Assembly: GCF_900100265.1 (NCBI RefSeq)
Contig: NZ_LT629696.1
Span: 3,658,001-3,722,000, forward strand
Source of the DNA: Leifsonia sp. 466MF
Lineage (GTDB): Bacteria; Actinomycetota; Actinomycetes; Actinomycetales; Microbacteriaceae
Direction: 5' to 3'
Length of the DNA stretch: 64,000 bases
Part shown: positions 8,658 to 17,541 of the stretch, piece by piece
How the letters are laid out: each line of letters begins with the position of its first letter
How positions within the stretch are numbered: position 1 is the first letter of the stretch
Notes under the pieces: generated by a model
Databases searched by the model: none
What the model was told of the DNA's origin: nothing
What the model saw: only the letters and a program-made list of their open reading frames with translations
Translations under genes and position numbers: made by a program

Positions 8658-9353
8658 GTGCGCCTCGTCATTGCCAACTGCTCCGTCGACTATGCGGGGC
8701 GGCTCAGCGCGCACCTGCCGCTGGCGACACGGCTGCTGATGCTCAAGGCCGACGGCAGCCTCCTCGTCCACTCCGACGGCGGGTCGTACAAGCCGCTCAA
8801 CTGGATGAGCCCGCCGTGCACGCTGACCGTCGACGAGCCAGACGAGCTGCAGCGCGCGGCCGGGATCCGCGAGGTCTGGCGCGTCACCCAGGCGAAGACC
8901 GCCGACATGCTCGTCGTGTCCATCCACGAGATCATCAGCGACACCGCGCACGACCTCGGCATCGACCCGGGTCTGCAGAAGGACGGCGTGGAGGCACACC
9001 TGCAGAAGCTCCTCGCCGAGCAGATCCACCTTCTCGGCGACGGCCACGTGCTGGTCCGCCGGGAGTACATGACCGCGATCGGCCCCGTCGACATCCTCGC
9101 CCGCGACTCCGCGGGAGCTGCGGTCGCCGTCGAGTTGAAGCGACGGGGCGACATCGACGGCGTCGAGCAGCTGACGCGCTACCTGGAGTTGATGAACCGC
9201 GACCCGCACCTCGCCCCGGTCACCGGCGTGTTCGCCGCCCAGGAGATCAAGCCGCAAGCGCGCACGCTGGCTGAGGACCGCGGCATCCGCTGCCTGGTGC
9301 TCGACTACGACGCTATGCGCGGCCTCGACGACAGCGACAGCAGGCTGTTCTGA
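8658..9353 (+). CDS. nucS: Endonuclease NucS (EndoMS), non-canonical mismatch repair
   Basis: Mismatch-specific double-strand endonuclease that replaces MutS/MutL in most Actinobacteria. The 231 residues match the usual length: an N-terminal beta-rich DNA-binding domain (about 1-110), then a RecB-like nuclease domain with GPVDILARD (Asp145), AVAVELKRR (Glu159, Lys161) and [10 protein letters not shown] (Gln171). The C-terminus ends Asp-Ser-Arg-Leu-Phe, resembling the sliding-clamp-binding tail known for NucS. GTG start sits 6 bases after TAGGAT (8646-8651), a leaderless promoter. The stop overlaps the next start (TGATG), coupling it to the SseB-like gene. Confidence 0.95.
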   Translation: MRLVIANCSVDYAGRLSAHLPLATRLLMLKADGSLLVHSDGGSYKPLNWMSPPCTLTVDEPDELQRAAGIREVWRVTQAKTADMLVVSIHEIISDTAHDLGIDPGLQKDGVEAHLQKLLAEQIHLLGDGHVLVRREYMTAIGPVDILARDSAGAAVAVELKRRGDIDGVEQLTRYLELMNRDPHLAPVTGVFAAQEIKPQARTLAEDRGIRCLVLDYDAMRGLDDSDSRLF

Positions 9354-9772
9354 TGGCGCAGCCGCGTTTCCCCCAGAGCTACGAGAACGTCCCGGTCCGC
9401 AAGGCCCTGACCGCCCTCGCCGCCGAGCCGACTCTGGAGAACCTGGATGCGCTGCTCGCCACCGCGGTGAAGGGCGCCCTGGTGGTGGATGTGACCGGCT
9501 CCACTCCGCAGGACACCCGGCTGCGCACCATCAGCTCCACCACCGGCGAGGCGGTGCTCCCCCTCTTCACGTCGATGAACGCGCTCCGGGCGGCCGTCGC
9601 CCAGTCGGCGGAGGGCGAGGGAGCGCGCGTGCAGGCGGTCATCGTGCCGGCGCTCGAGGCGCTGGGATTCATCCGCACCGCCGAGTTCGTCGCCGTGCAG
9701 TTCGACCCAGGAGCCGCGCACACCATGGTCGTCGCACGTTCTCACATCGAATCCGCCCTCGGCGAGCGCTGA
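9353..9772 (+). CDS. SseB-like protein coupled to nucS
   Basis: 139-residue soluble protein resembling the SseB N-terminal domain family, named after an enhanced-serine-sensitivity protein; biochemical role unknown. Family-like features are the opening NVPVRKALTALAAEPTLENLDALL, the central GALVVDVTG, and VLPLFTSMNALRAA. The ATG overlaps the nucS stop by one base (TGATG), so it is translated by coupling and lacks its own ribosome binding site. The tight linkage hints at a role linked to DNA repair or stress, but nothing in the sequence shows this directly. Confidence 0.8.
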   Translation: MAQPRFPQSYENVPVRKALTALAAEPTLENLDALLATAVKGALVVDVTGSTPQDTRLRTISSTTGEAVLPLFTSMNALRAAVAQSAEGEGARVQAVIVPALEALGFIRTAEFVAVQFDPGAAHTMVVARSHIESALGER

Positions 9773-9809
9773 CCTGCGCTTCAGATACGTCACATACCAT
9801 AGGACCGCT

Positions 9810-10487
9810 ATGACCAACCCGACTTCCACCGTCACCCGGACCTGGACCTGCGTCCTGTTCGATCTCGACGGCACCCTCACCGACTCCGCACCCGGCATCA
9901 CGTCGTCGCTCGCCCGCATGTTCGCGACGATCGGTCAGCCGGTGCCGTCCCCCGCCCAGCTCCTCGAGTACGTCGGTCCGCCGCTGCTCGACTCGCTGCA
10001 GAGCCTGGGCGGCATGACCGAGCCGGCCGCACGCCACGCACTCGCCGTCTACCGCGAGGACTACGCCGCCCACGGCGCGTTCGACTCCGCCGTCTTCCCC
10101 GGGGTGCGCGGCCTGCTGCAGCGTCTGCACGCGGCCGGGATCCCCCTCGCCATCGCGACCAGCAAGCCCGAGGCGCAGGCGACCCGCATCCTCGAGCACT
10201 TCGGCCTGGCCGAGTACTTCGACGTCATCACCGGCGCGACCGACGACGAGAGCCGCAGCGCCAAGGCGGATGTGGTGGCCGAGGCTCTGCGCCGCCTCGG
10301 CGAGCGCGGCGTCGACCTCGAGCACACCGTCATGGTGGGCGACCGCCAGTACGACGTCGAGGGTGCGGGCGCGCACGGTCTGCCCACCATCCTCGTCGAG
10401 TGGGGCTACGGTTCGCCGGCCGAGGCCGCCGGGGCGATCGCCGTCGTGCACTCCGCCGACCAGCTGAGCGCTCTGCTGCTCGGCTGA
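9810..10487 (+). CDS. HAD family hydrolase, phosphoglycolate phosphatase-like
   Basis: Cytoplasmic phosphatase of the HAD superfamily, subfamily IA (225 residues). Motif I is FDLDGTLTDSAPGI (nucleophile Asp19), the helical cap covers about 30-90, motif II is ATSKPE with Ser/Thr, and motif IV is MVGDRQYDVEGA with the metal-binding Asp. The layout is that of Gph/PpaX enzymes that act on phosphoglycolate or pyrophosphate. A TACCAT box (9795-9800) lies 9 bases upstream of the ATG. It is a single gene between the nucS pair and the lipoprotein gene. The substrate is uncertain, as is usual for this family. Confidence 0.88.
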   Translation: MTNPTSTVTRTWTCVLFDLDGTLTDSAPGITSSLARMFATIGQPVPSPAQLLEYVGPPLLDSLQSLGGMTEPAARHALAVYREDYAAHGAFDSAVFPGVRGLLQRLHAAGIPLAIATSKPEAQATRILEHFGLAEYFDVITGATDDESRSAKADVVAEALRRLGERGVDLEHTVMVGDRQYDVEGAGAHGLPTILVEWGYGSPAEAAGAIAVVHSADQLSALLLG

Positions 10488-10590
10488 CCGCTTCCGCCAC
10501 TGTTCACCGACACGGACTAGGCGGCCCGGTGCGCTCACGGGTAGGCTGATGTGTTGCGAAACCGCACTTCATACAGCACTAGGAATCCAT

Positions 10591-11028
10591 ATGCGCACAC
10601 GTAATCCGTTCGTTCCGGCTGCCATCGTGGCGGCCCTCACCATCGGCTCGCTGGCGGCCTGCTCCAGCGGCGGCAACACCAACTACGTCTCCTCGCACAC
10701 GCCCGCGTCGTCGTCCTCGTCGGCGGCCGGTTCGTCCGAGGACGCGAAGTCCGAGGAACTGCCCTCCGACTTCCCGAAGGACGAAGTACCCGTCGTCGAC
10801 GGCACCGTCGTCGTCGCCCGTGGCGACAAGGAGAACGGCTGGTCAGTCACCGTCCAGCCGTCGGGCAAGAACGGCTTCGCCGACGCGAAGTCCGCGCTCG
10901 AGGGCAAGGGCTTCACGCAGCAGCCCGGCGCCACCGACACGTCCGCCGTCTACACCAACGACACCTACACGGTCTCGGTGAAGACTCCCGGCGTCTCCGT
11001 GACGTACAACGTCACCGCCAACCAGTAA
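10591..11028 (+). CDS. Small lipoprotein, unknown function
   Basis: 145-residue exported lipoprotein. The signal peptide (Arg at 2 and 4, hydrophobic 9-20) ends in the lipobox SLAAC with Cys24 as the lipidation site, followed by a Ser-rich linker and a folded domain of about 80 residues (EVPVVDGTVVVARGDKENGW to VTYNVTANQ) that recurs in actinobacterial lipoproteins without known role. AGGAAT six bases upstream supports the ATG at 10591. An upstream ATG at 10549 would put 14 residues before the signal peptide and is rejected. A large hairpin follows the stop codon. Confidence 0.85.
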   Translation: MRTRNPFVPAAIVAALTIGSLAACSSGGNTNYVSSHTPASSSSSAAGSSEDAKSEELPSDFPKDEVPVVDGTVVVARGDKENGWSVTVQPSGKNGFADAKSALEGKGFTQQPGATDTSAVYTNDTYTVSVKTPGVSVTYNVTANQ

Positions 11029-11048
11029 CACCTCCTTCTCGCACCCCG

Positions 11049-11127
11049 CCGCCCACCGTCGACTACGCGAAAACTGCACGGAATCACGCGATTTCCGGTC
11101 AGTTTTTGCGGACTCGACGGTGGGCGG
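11049..11127. terminator. 79-bp imperfect hairpin between convergent genes
   Basis: Outer arms CCGCCCACCGTCGA (11049-11062) and TCGACGGTGGGCGG (11114-11127) match perfectly. Inner arms continue with GCGAAAACTG against CAGTTTTTGC and GGAATC against GATTTCC around a four-base loop. It probably terminates transcription from both sides (lipoprotein gene and mtlR-like gene). Its size and nested symmetry are greater than needed for a simple terminator. Confidence 0.7.
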
Positions 11128-11160
11128 TGGTGCGTAGGGGCGGGGCGCGGCGGGCGGCGG

Positions 11161-13065
11161 TCAGGCGTCGATGATGCGGACGAGCTCGTCGATGAAGGCG
11201 GTGAAGGTGTCGGCACGGCGGATGAGGCCGAGCACGGTCTCGCGGTCGGAGAACACCTCCACGAACTGGTCGAAGACCGTCTGGAAGGACGCGCGACCCG
11301 CCGCCGAGAAGGCGATGAACGCGATCACGTTGACCCGGGCGTCGCCCCAGTCGATCGCCGTGTCGTTGACGACGATCGCGATCGCGGTGCGGTGTGCGCT
11401 CATCGTCATGGCGTGCGGCACGGCGAGGGAGTCGGTGAACGCCGTGGACGACATCTGCTCGCGCTCGACGGTCTGGTCGACGTACTCCTGGTCGATCGCG
11501 CCGGCCGCGATCATCCGGTCACCGAGGGCGCGGATCATCGTGATCGGGTCGCGTGCATAGAAGTTCCGCAGAAACAGGCTCTCGTCGAAGTACTCCAGCA
11601 ACTCGCTCTTGATCCGCGCGCGGTGGCGCTGACGGCGGATGCGGGACGCGGCCTGACGGATGTGCTCCACGTCGGTCTCGGTGAGGAACGGCTGCACGAT
11701 GACCGTGTTCTCGCGCCGCCCGCGCGGGTCGATGGTGGTCAGCACCAGGTCGGCATCGATGGCGTCCCAGTCGGCGTCTGTCGACGTGATGACGCTGGTG
11801 ATGTCGAGCTCGTCGCCGAGGGTGCTCTCCAGCCGGTCGCGCAGCAGGATGTGCATGTCGTAGTAATTGGGGCACACCACCGCGCAGGTGACCGCATCCC
11901 GCCGCCGTGACTGCTGCTCGAGGTAGGCGCCGACGTGCATCGCGATGTAGGCGATCTCGTCGTCGTTGACCTCGATGCCCTCGGCCGACTGCAGCCGGCT
12001 GGCGATGTAGACGGCCAGCTCGTAGATCATGGGGTACGAGCTCTTGATCGACCGGGTGAGCGGGTTGCGCGAGTAGGTGTTCTCGTGCGCCCGGGCCACC
12101 AGGTTCTGCACGTGCAGGGTCAGGCGGACGATGAAGTTCTCGTCGTGGAGGTCGACGAGGTACTCGGTGGATGCGCGGTCCACGATGCCGCGGACCACCG
12201 CCAGGTCGGCCGGGCTGACGAACTCCTCCACCGTGTCGCGCCCGGCGCCGGGTGCGATGACGCGCGTGCGCATGAGGATGGCCAGGTAGCGCAGCTCGGT
12301 CGTGTCGAGGGCCGTGCCGAAATGCCGTTCGATCAGTTGCCCCAGGTCGTGCGCGAGCGAGCGGATGGTCTCGCTCGCCTCCGGCTCCTCGACAGCGGGG
12401 AGCACCCGATCCTTCGCGACGCGGTCGAGAGCGACCGCCATGTGCAGGAGGACGTCGTTGATGCCGTACTCGTTGACGAAGAAGCCGCGCGCGTCGAGCA
12501 TCGCGACCAGGTCGGACTTGAAGTCGACCAGACCGCTCGATCCGAACGCCTCCTGGATGCGCGCCACGTCGACGACGCTCTGCCGCATCTCGTCGCGGAA
12601 CAACCGGCTGAGCAGCTTCCGTCGCGCGATCTCGGGCCCGAGGAGCTGCACCACGGCGCCGTGGCGTTCGAGGGCGAGCTCCGTGCCCGAGAGGAGGCCG
12701 CGCATCCTGGTCAGGTCCGACTCGATCGTGGAGTCGCTGACGAACAGGCTCTCGGCCGTCTCGTAGACGTCGATTCCGTCCGGCTCGTCGAGCAGGCGCC
12801 GGGCGAGGAAGACGAGCCGTTCCTGCGGGGAGCCCGCCGTTCCGGTCTCCGAGGTGCCGTCGCCCGCCAGGTACGCGGCATAGGCCTCGGGCTTCACCCG
12901 GTAGCCGTTCGATCCGGACTCGACGACATCGCCGAGCGCTGCAGCGTAGCTGCGGATGCTCCGGGTCGTCACCCCGATGTCGTGCGCGAGCTCGGCAGCC
13001 GTCACCCAGGCAGCACGACGCGCGAGGATGTCGAGCATCCTCGTCTGCTTCGCCGAGAGCGCCAC
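11161..13065 (-). CDS. mtlR: PRD-containing transcriptional activator of the mannitol operon (MtlR-type, BglG family)
   Basis: 634-residue activator whose activity is set by PTS phosphorylation. Order of parts: helix-turn-helix (about 1-60) and second winged-helix region (about 80-150), PRD1 (about 180-290, with LLHMAVALDR and IERHFG histidines), PRD2 (about 295-400, with LHVQNLVARAHEN and AMHVGAYLE), an EIIB-like domain with Cys in VVCPNYYDMH (about 405-500), and an EIIA(Mtl)-like domain with His in SLAVPHAMTMS (about 500-634). GTG at 13065 is preceded by GAAAGGTGG. Divergent from the PTS operon, which it most likely activates when mannitol is present. Confidence 0.92.
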   Translation of the reverse strand: MALSAKQTRMLDILARRAAWVTAAELAHDIGVTTRSIRSYAAALGDVVESGSNGYRVKPEAYAAYLAGDGTSETGTAGSPQERLVFLARRLLDEPDGIDVYETAESLFVSDSTIESDLTRMRGLLSGTELALERHGAVVQLLGPEIARRKLLSRLFRDEMRQSVVDVARIQEAFGSSGLVDFKSDLVAMLDARGFFVNEYGINDVLLHMAVALDRVAKDRVLPAVEEPEASETIRSLAHDLGQLIERHFGTALDTTELRYLAILMRTRVIAPGAGRDTVEEFVSPADLAVVRGIVDRASTEYLVDLHDENFIVRLTLHVQNLVARAHENTYSRNPLTRSIKSSYPMIYELAVYIASRLQSAEGIEVNDDEIAYIAMHVGAYLEQQSRRRDAVTCAVVCPNYYDMHILLRDRLESTLGDELDITSVITSTDADWDAIDADLVLTTIDPRGRRENTVIVQPFLTETDVEHIRQAASRIRRQRHRARIKSELLEYFDESLFLRNFYARDPITMIRALGDRMIAAGAIDQEYVDQTVEREQMSSTAFTDSLAVPHAMTMSAHRTAIAIVVNDTAIDWGDARVNVIAFIAFSAAGRASFQTVFDQFVEVFSDRETVLGLIRRADTFTAFIDELVRIIDA

Positions 13066-13117
13066 CAGCGACCACCTTTCCCGACGAGTCAACCACCCCG
13101 TAGGGTGCCGCCGTGCG

Positions 13118-13147
13118 CTTCCGGCCAACTTTCCGCACCCCCGGAAG
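13118..13147. promoter_or_regulatory. Inverted repeat in the mtlR / PTS divergent promoter region
   Basis: CTTCCGG (13118-13124) and CCGGAAG (13141-13147) form 7-base arms around a 16-base spacer inside the 165-base gap between the regulator and the PTS operon. It is the best candidate here for an MtlR binding site, but arms this short are weak evidence. Confidence 0.3.
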
Positions 13148-13230
13148 AAACGCTGCTGGAGCGCGGGCGCACAGCGAGGGAGCATTGCTGACGTTCCATG
13201 AGCTCCACCCAGCACGAAAGGCAAGGATCG

Positions 13231-13539
13231 ATGAAGATCGTGGTCGTCTGCGGCGCCGGTGCGTCCAGCACCTTCGTGGCCGTCAAGCTTCGCAGTGCCG
13301 CCCGTGAGCGCGGGGCGATCATCGAAGTCCAGCCGGGGAGTGCGAGCCAGCTGGAATCCCTCGCCGGAGTGGATGTCGTTCTCGTCGGCGCACACCTCGA
13401 GTCGGCCGTCCCGGCGATCCGTGAGCGGGCTGCCGCCACCGGCACCGCCGTCGCCGTGCTTCCTCCCGTCTCCCCGGCCGCCCTCGACGGCGAGCGCGCC
13501 CTGGACCTGGCTCTCAACGCCAAGGCGGCGGCACTATGA
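13231..13539 (+). CDS. Orphan PTS EIIB component (lactose/cellobiose-like)
   Basis: 102-residue phosphocarrier of the EIIB fold. The N-terminus IVVVCGAGASSTFVA contains the phosphorylatable cysteine (Cys8) and P-loop typical of lactose/cellobiose-type EIIB proteins. No matching EIIC or EIIA of that type is present here, and the mannitol permease has its own EIIB domain. It is therefore an orphan that may pass phosphate to another permease or act in regulation, for example toward the MtlR-like protein. Start at 13231 has GGCAAGG upstream. First gene of the PTS operon. Confidence 0.8.
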   Translation: MKIVVVCGAGASSTFVAVKLRSAARERGAIIEVQPGSASQLESLAGVDVVLVGAHLESAVPAIRERAAATGTAVAVLPPVSPAALDGERALDLALNAKAAAL

Positions 13540-13602
13540 GCAGAGCCGCATACGGAATGGCGGCGGCCACCAGGCCATCACGGAACGAAGGAGACCACAA
13601 CC

Positions 13603-13869
13603 ATGGCTGAACGGATCATCACGGTCGGATCGACGCACGGGCTGCACGCCCGCCCGGCGAAGCTCTTCGTGGAGGCGGTCAACAGCTCGGGCGCAAAGGT
13701 GAAGCTGACCAAGGAGGGCGGCAAGACCGTCGACGCCGGCAGCATCCTCGGCGTGATCTCGCTGGGCATCGACCACGGCGACAAGATCGTGCTCACCACC
13801 GACGCGGACAACGGCGAGGCGGTCCTCGACGACCTCGCGGTGATCCTGGCCACTGACCACGACGCCTGA
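13603..13869 (+). CDS. ptsH: HPr phosphocarrier protein
   Basis: General PTS phosphocarrier (88 residues), taking phosphate from EI-His to EIIA. The active-site motif GLHARPA places the catalytic His at position 15, as in all HPr proteins, and GSILGVISLGI contains Ser47, at the place of the regulatory serine of Gram-positive HPr. Whether an HPr kinase exists cannot be judged here; most Actinobacteria lack it. A strong ribosome binding site (GAAGGAG) lies upstream. Directly followed by ptsI. Confidence 0.97.
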   Translation: MAERIITVGSTHGLHARPAKLFVEAVNSSGAKVKLTKEGGKTVDAGSILGVISLGIDHGDKIVLTTDADNGEAVLDDLAVILATDHDA

Positions 13870-13883
13870 GCGGCGGACGCATC

Positions 13884-15593
13884 ATGAGCGACACGAACAT
13901 CCTCACCGGCGCCGGCATCGGGCAGGGCGTCGCCGTCGGCCCCGTCCTGCGGATGTCGGCCCCGCTGCCCGAGCCATCGGACCAGCCGAGTACTCGCACC
14001 CCCGACGAGGAGAAGGCCCGCGTGCAGCAGGCCGTCGCCACGGTCGCGGCGGACCTGCGCGAGCGCGCATCCACCGTCCAGGGCACGGCGGCCGATGTGC
14101 TGGAGGCGCAGTCGATGATGGCGGAGGACTCGACCCTCGCCGACGACGTCGCCTCCCGCATCGACGGAGGGAAGACCGCAGAGCGCGCCGTCTTCGAGGG
14201 CTTCGCCGTCTTCCGCGACATGCTCAAGGAGCTGGGCGGCTACATGGGCGAGCGCGCCGGCGACCTCGACGACGTCTCGCAGCGCGTCGTGGCGGCCCTG
14301 GAGGGCAAGCCGGCGCCCGGCGTGCCGCAGTCGGAGACGCCGTTCGTCCTGGTCGCGCACGATCTCGCCCCCGCCGACACGGCGCTGCTCGATCTGACCA
14401 AGGTGCTCGGGCTCGTGACCACCGAGGGCGGCCCCACCTCGCACACCGCCATCCTGGCGCGGGAGAAGTCCATCGTCGCAGTCGTCGGTGCGGCCGGCGC
14501 CGGAAGCCTCGCCGACGGCGACGAGGTCGTAGTGGATGCGGCGGCCGGCACGGTCACCGTCTCACCGACCGAGCCCCAGCGGGCTGACGCGCTCCGTCGC
14601 ATCGAGGAGCGCGCCGCCGCCCTCGCCGGCGGCGTCGAGCCGGGCGCGCTCGCGGACGGCACCGCCGTCCCGCTGCTCGCGAACCTCGGCTCGGCCGCGG
14701 GGGCCGAGGACGCGCTGGCCGCAGGCGCCGAGGGCGTCGGACTGTTCCGCACGGAGTTCCTCTTCCTCGACCAGCGCCTGGCGCCCGATGTCGCCCAGCA
14801 GCGCGAGCAGTACGTGAAGCTGCTCAGCGCGTTCGGCGGCGGGCGCAAGGTGGTCGTCCGGGTGCTCGACGCCGGCGCGGACAAGCCGCTCGAGTTCCTC
14901 AACGACGCGCACGAGGACAATCCGGCACTCGGGCTGCGCGGGCTCCGCTCGCTGCGCGCCAACGAGGACATCCTCCGCGAGCAGCTCACCGCGCTCGCCG
15001 AAGCCGACGCGCAGACCGACGCGGACCTCTGGGTCATGGCACCGATGGTCTCGACCGTCGAGGAGACCCGCTACTTCACGGAGCTCGGCCGCGAGTACGG
15101 CCTGAAGACCGTCGGCGTCATGGTCGAGGTCCCCTCGGCGGCGCTGCTCGCCGACCGTGTGCTCCAGATCGCGGACTTCGCCTCGATCGGCACCAACGAC
15201 CTCACGCAGTACACGCTCGCGGCCGACCGCCTGCTCGGTTCGGTCGCCGGGTTCCAGGACCCGTGGCATCCGGCTGTCCTCCGCCTCATCGGCGAGGTCG
15301 GCGCGGCAGGTGCGGCTTCGGGCAAGCCCGTCGGCATCTGCGGTGAGGCGGCGGCGGACCCCCTGCTCGCCGTCGTGCTCGTCGGCCTCGGCGCGACGAC
15401 GCTCTCGATGTCGCCCGCGGCGATCGCCGACGTGCGGCTCTCCCTCAAGCGCTACACCCTCGGCCAGGCCCGTTCGCTGGCTGAGACCGCCCTGGCCGCC
15501 GATGGCGCGGCCGAAGCGCGGGCGGCGGTCCGTGAGGCCGCCGACCGTTTCACCTCACCAGCCCCCGACAACAGAAACGAGGCACCACAATGA
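13884..15593 (+). CDS. ptsI: PEP-protein phosphotransferase (PTS enzyme I)
   Basis: First enzyme of the PTS, transferring phosphate from PEP to HPr in the cytoplasm; 569 residues, normal for the family. The phosphohistidine is His187 in TTEGGPTSHTAILARE. The C-terminal barrel holds the PEP site with GVGLFRTEFLFLD, the metal-binding region DLTQYTLAADR, and the catalytic Cys in VGICGEAAADP. The stop overlaps the mannitol permease start (ATGA), so EI is translationally coupled to EIICB. This is unusual compared with genomes where ptsHI stands alone. Confidence 0.97.
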   Translation: MSDTNILTGAGIGQGVAVGPVLRMSAPLPEPSDQPSTRTPDEEKARVQQAVATVAADLRERASTVQGTAADVLEAQSMMAEDSTLADDVASRIDGGKTAERAVFEGFAVFRDMLKELGGYMGERAGDLDDVSQRVVAALEGKPAPGVPQSETPFVLVAHDLAPADTALLDLTKVLGLVTTEGGPTSHTAILAREKSIVAVVGAAGAGSLADGDEVVVDAAAGTVTVSPTEPQRADALRRIEERAAALAGGVEPGALADGTAVPLLANLGSAAGAEDALAAGAEGVGLFRTEFLFLDQRLAPDVAQQREQYVKLLSAFGGGRKVVVRVLDAGADKPLEFLNDAHEDNPALGLRGLRSLRANEDILREQLTALAEADAQTDADLWVMAPMVSTVEETRYFTELGREYGLKTVGVMVEVPSAALLADRVLQIADFASIGTNDLTQYTLAADRLLGSVAGFQDPWHPAVLRLIGEVGAAGAASGKPVGICGEAAADPLLAVVLVGLGATTLSMSPAAIADVRLSLKRYTLGQARSLAETALAADGAAEARAAVREAADRFTSPAPDNRNEAPQ

Positions 15594-17107
15594 CATCGGC
15601 GACACAGACGTCGGCGACGGCGTCGGCCCCGAAGAAGCCCAACAGCGCGCGCGTCCACGTGCAGCGGTTCGGCACCTTCCTCTCCAACATGGTGATGCCC
15701 AACATCGCCGCATTCATCGCGTGGGGCATCGTCACCGCGCTCTTCATCGACAAGGGTCCGTTCCCCAACAAGGACATCGCGAGCCTCGTCGGCCCGATGA
15801 TCACCTACCTGCTCCCGCTCCTCCTCGCCAACACCGGCGGCCGCCTCGTCTACGGCGTGCGCGGCGGTGTGGTGGGCACCATCGCGGCCATGGGCGTGAT
15901 CGTCGGCACCGACATCCCGATGTTCATCGGAGCGATGATCATGGGTCCGCTCGGCGGCTACCTGATGAAGCAGGTCGACCGCATCTGGGAGGGGAAGATC
16001 AAGGCGGGCTTCGAGATGCTCGTCAACAACTTCTCCGCCGGTATCCTCGGCTTCCTCCTTGCGATCGGCGCCTTCTTCGGCATCGCCCCGCTGGTGCAGG
16101 GTCTGAGCAAGGCGCTCGAAGCCGGTGTGGATTGGCTGGTGTCGGTCCACCTGCTCCCCCTGGTCAGCATCCTGGTCGAGCCGGGCAAGGTGCTGTTCCT
16201 CAACAACGCGATCAACCACGGTGTGTTCACGCCGATCGGCACACTGGAGTCGCAGCAGGCGGGCAAGTCGATCCTGTTCCTCATCGAGACGAACCCCGGC
16301 CCCGGTGCCGGAATCCTGCTCGCCTGGGCGATCTTCGGTCTCGGTGCGGCCCGCGCGGCCGCCCCGGGCGCCTTCATCATCCAGTTCTTCGGCGGCATCC
16401 ACGAGATCTACTTCCCGTACGTGCTCATGAAGCCCATCCTGATCATCGGCGCCATCCTCGGCGGCATGACCGGCGTCGCGGTGAACGTGGCCTTCCAGAC
16501 GGGCCTTCGAGCACCCGCTGCACCAGGATCGGTGTTCGCGATCTTCGCGCAGGCACCCGTCTCGAACATGCTCGGAATCGCCTTGGCGATCATCGCCGCT
16601 GCCGCGGTCTCGTTCACCTTCACCGCAGTCGTCCTGCGATCCAGCCGCAAGCGCGACCTGCTGGCCGGCAACGCCGGCGACCTGTCGGCCGCCGTCGCCC
16701 AGACCGAGGCGAACAAGGGCAAGTCCTCCTCGGTGCTCGGCGGCCTCGTCGACGAGGCCGAGCACGACACCGGCGACGCCCAGGGCGACGCCACGGATCG
16801 ACTGGTGCGCAACATCGTCTTCGCGTGCGACGCTGGCATGGGTTCGAGCGCGATGGGCGCATCGGTGCTCCGCAACAAGATGAAGAAGGCCGGAGTGGAG
16901 GGGGTCACGGTCACGAACCAGGCGATCAGCAACCTCGACGGAACGGCCGACCTGGTCATCACGCAGCAGCAGCTGACGGACCGCGCCAAGGGCCAGTCGC
17001 CCGACTCGATCCACGTCTCGGTCGACAACTTCATGAACAGCCCCAAGTACGACGAGGTCGTCGACCTCGTCAAGAACCAGCGAACCACGGAGGACGCCAA
17101 CAAATGA
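15590..17107 (+). CDS. mtlA: PTS mannitol transporter subunit EIICB
   Basis: Mannitol permease that phosphorylates its substrate during uptake, giving mannitol-1-phosphate inside the cell. 505 residues: membrane EIIC domain (about 25-350) with FGGIHEIYFPYVLMKP, the mannitol-family substrate motif, and N-H-G-V-F-T-P-I; a linker; then EIIB (about 405-505) with phosphocysteine Cys413 in FACDAGMGSSAMG. The EIIA domain that is fused in E. coli MtlA is here a separate gene immediately downstream. ATGA overlaps occur with both neighbours. Confidence 0.96.
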   Translation: MTSATQTSATASAPKKPNSARVHVQRFGTFLSNMVMPNIAAFIAWGIVTALFIDKGPFPNKDIASLVGPMITYLLPLLLANTGGRLVYGVRGGVVGTIAAMGVIVGTDIPMFIGAMIMGPLGGYLMKQVDRIWEGKIKAGFEMLVNNFSAGILGFLLAIGAFFGIAPLVQGLSKALEAGVDWLVSVHLLPLVSILVEPGKVLFLNNAINHGVFTPIGTLESQQAGKSILFLIETNPGPGAGILLAWAIFGLGAARAAAPGAFIIQFFGGIHEIYFPYVLMKPILIIGAILGGMTGVAVNVAFQTGLRAPAAPGSVFAIFAQAPVSNMLGIALAIIAAAAVSFTFTAVVLRSSRKRDLLAGNAGDLSAAVAQTEANKGKSSSVLGGLVDEAEHDTGDAQGDATDRLVRNIVFACDAGMGSSAMGASVLRNKMKKAGVEGVTVTNQAISNLDGTADLVITQQQLTDRAKGQSPDSIHVSVDNFMNSPKYDEVVDLVKNQRTTEDANK

Positions 17108-17541
17108 CCGACACGATTCTCGACCGGGCGAACGTCGTGGCCGCGGGCACCGCGACCACGCGGGAGGACGCGATCCGGGAGGCGGGTGAGCTGCTCGTGC
17201 AGGCGGGCGCCGTCGAGCCGGGTTACGTCGACTCGATGCAGGAGCGCGAGAACACCGTCTCCACCTTCATGGGGAACGGCCTCGCCATCCCGCACGGCAC
17301 CAACGAGTCCAAGGACGAGATCAAGCGGTCCGCGCTCTCCTTCATCCGCTACTCCTCGCCGCTCGACTGGGGCGGCGAGGAGGTGCGGTTCGTGGTCGGC
17401 ATCGCCGGCCAGAACAATGAGCACCTCGAGATCCTGTCGAAGATCGCCATCCTGTTCTCGGAGGAGGACGATGTCCAGAAGCTGCTCGACGCCCCCGACG
17501 CCGAGGCGCTGTACACGCTGTTGGGAGATGTGAACGAGTGA
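17104..17541 (+). CDS. mtlF: PTS mannitol transporter subunit EIIA
   Basis: 145-residue cytoplasmic phosphocarrier that takes phosphate from HPr and passes it to the EIIB cysteine of MtlA. The active-site histidine is His64 in [12 protein letters not shown], the standard EIIA(Mtl) motif. The ATG at 17104 overlaps the stop of the EIICB gene (ATGA), and its own stop overlaps the GTG of the dehydrogenase gene (GTGA). This layout keeps the subunits in fixed ratio. Confidence 0.95.
   Translation: MTDTILDRANVVAAGTATTREDAIREAGELLVQAGAVEPGYVDSMQERENTVSTFMGNGLAIPHGTNESKDEIKRSALSFIRYSSPLDWGGEEVRFVVGIAGQNNEHLEILSKIAILFSEEDDVQKLLDAPDAEALYTLLGDVNE

Noticed and set aside
10549..10590. Upstream ATG of the lipoprotein gene preceded by TAGGCT
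   Set aside because: It would place 14 residues before a normal lipoprotein signal peptide. The downstream ATG has AGGAAT and gives the right signal peptide.
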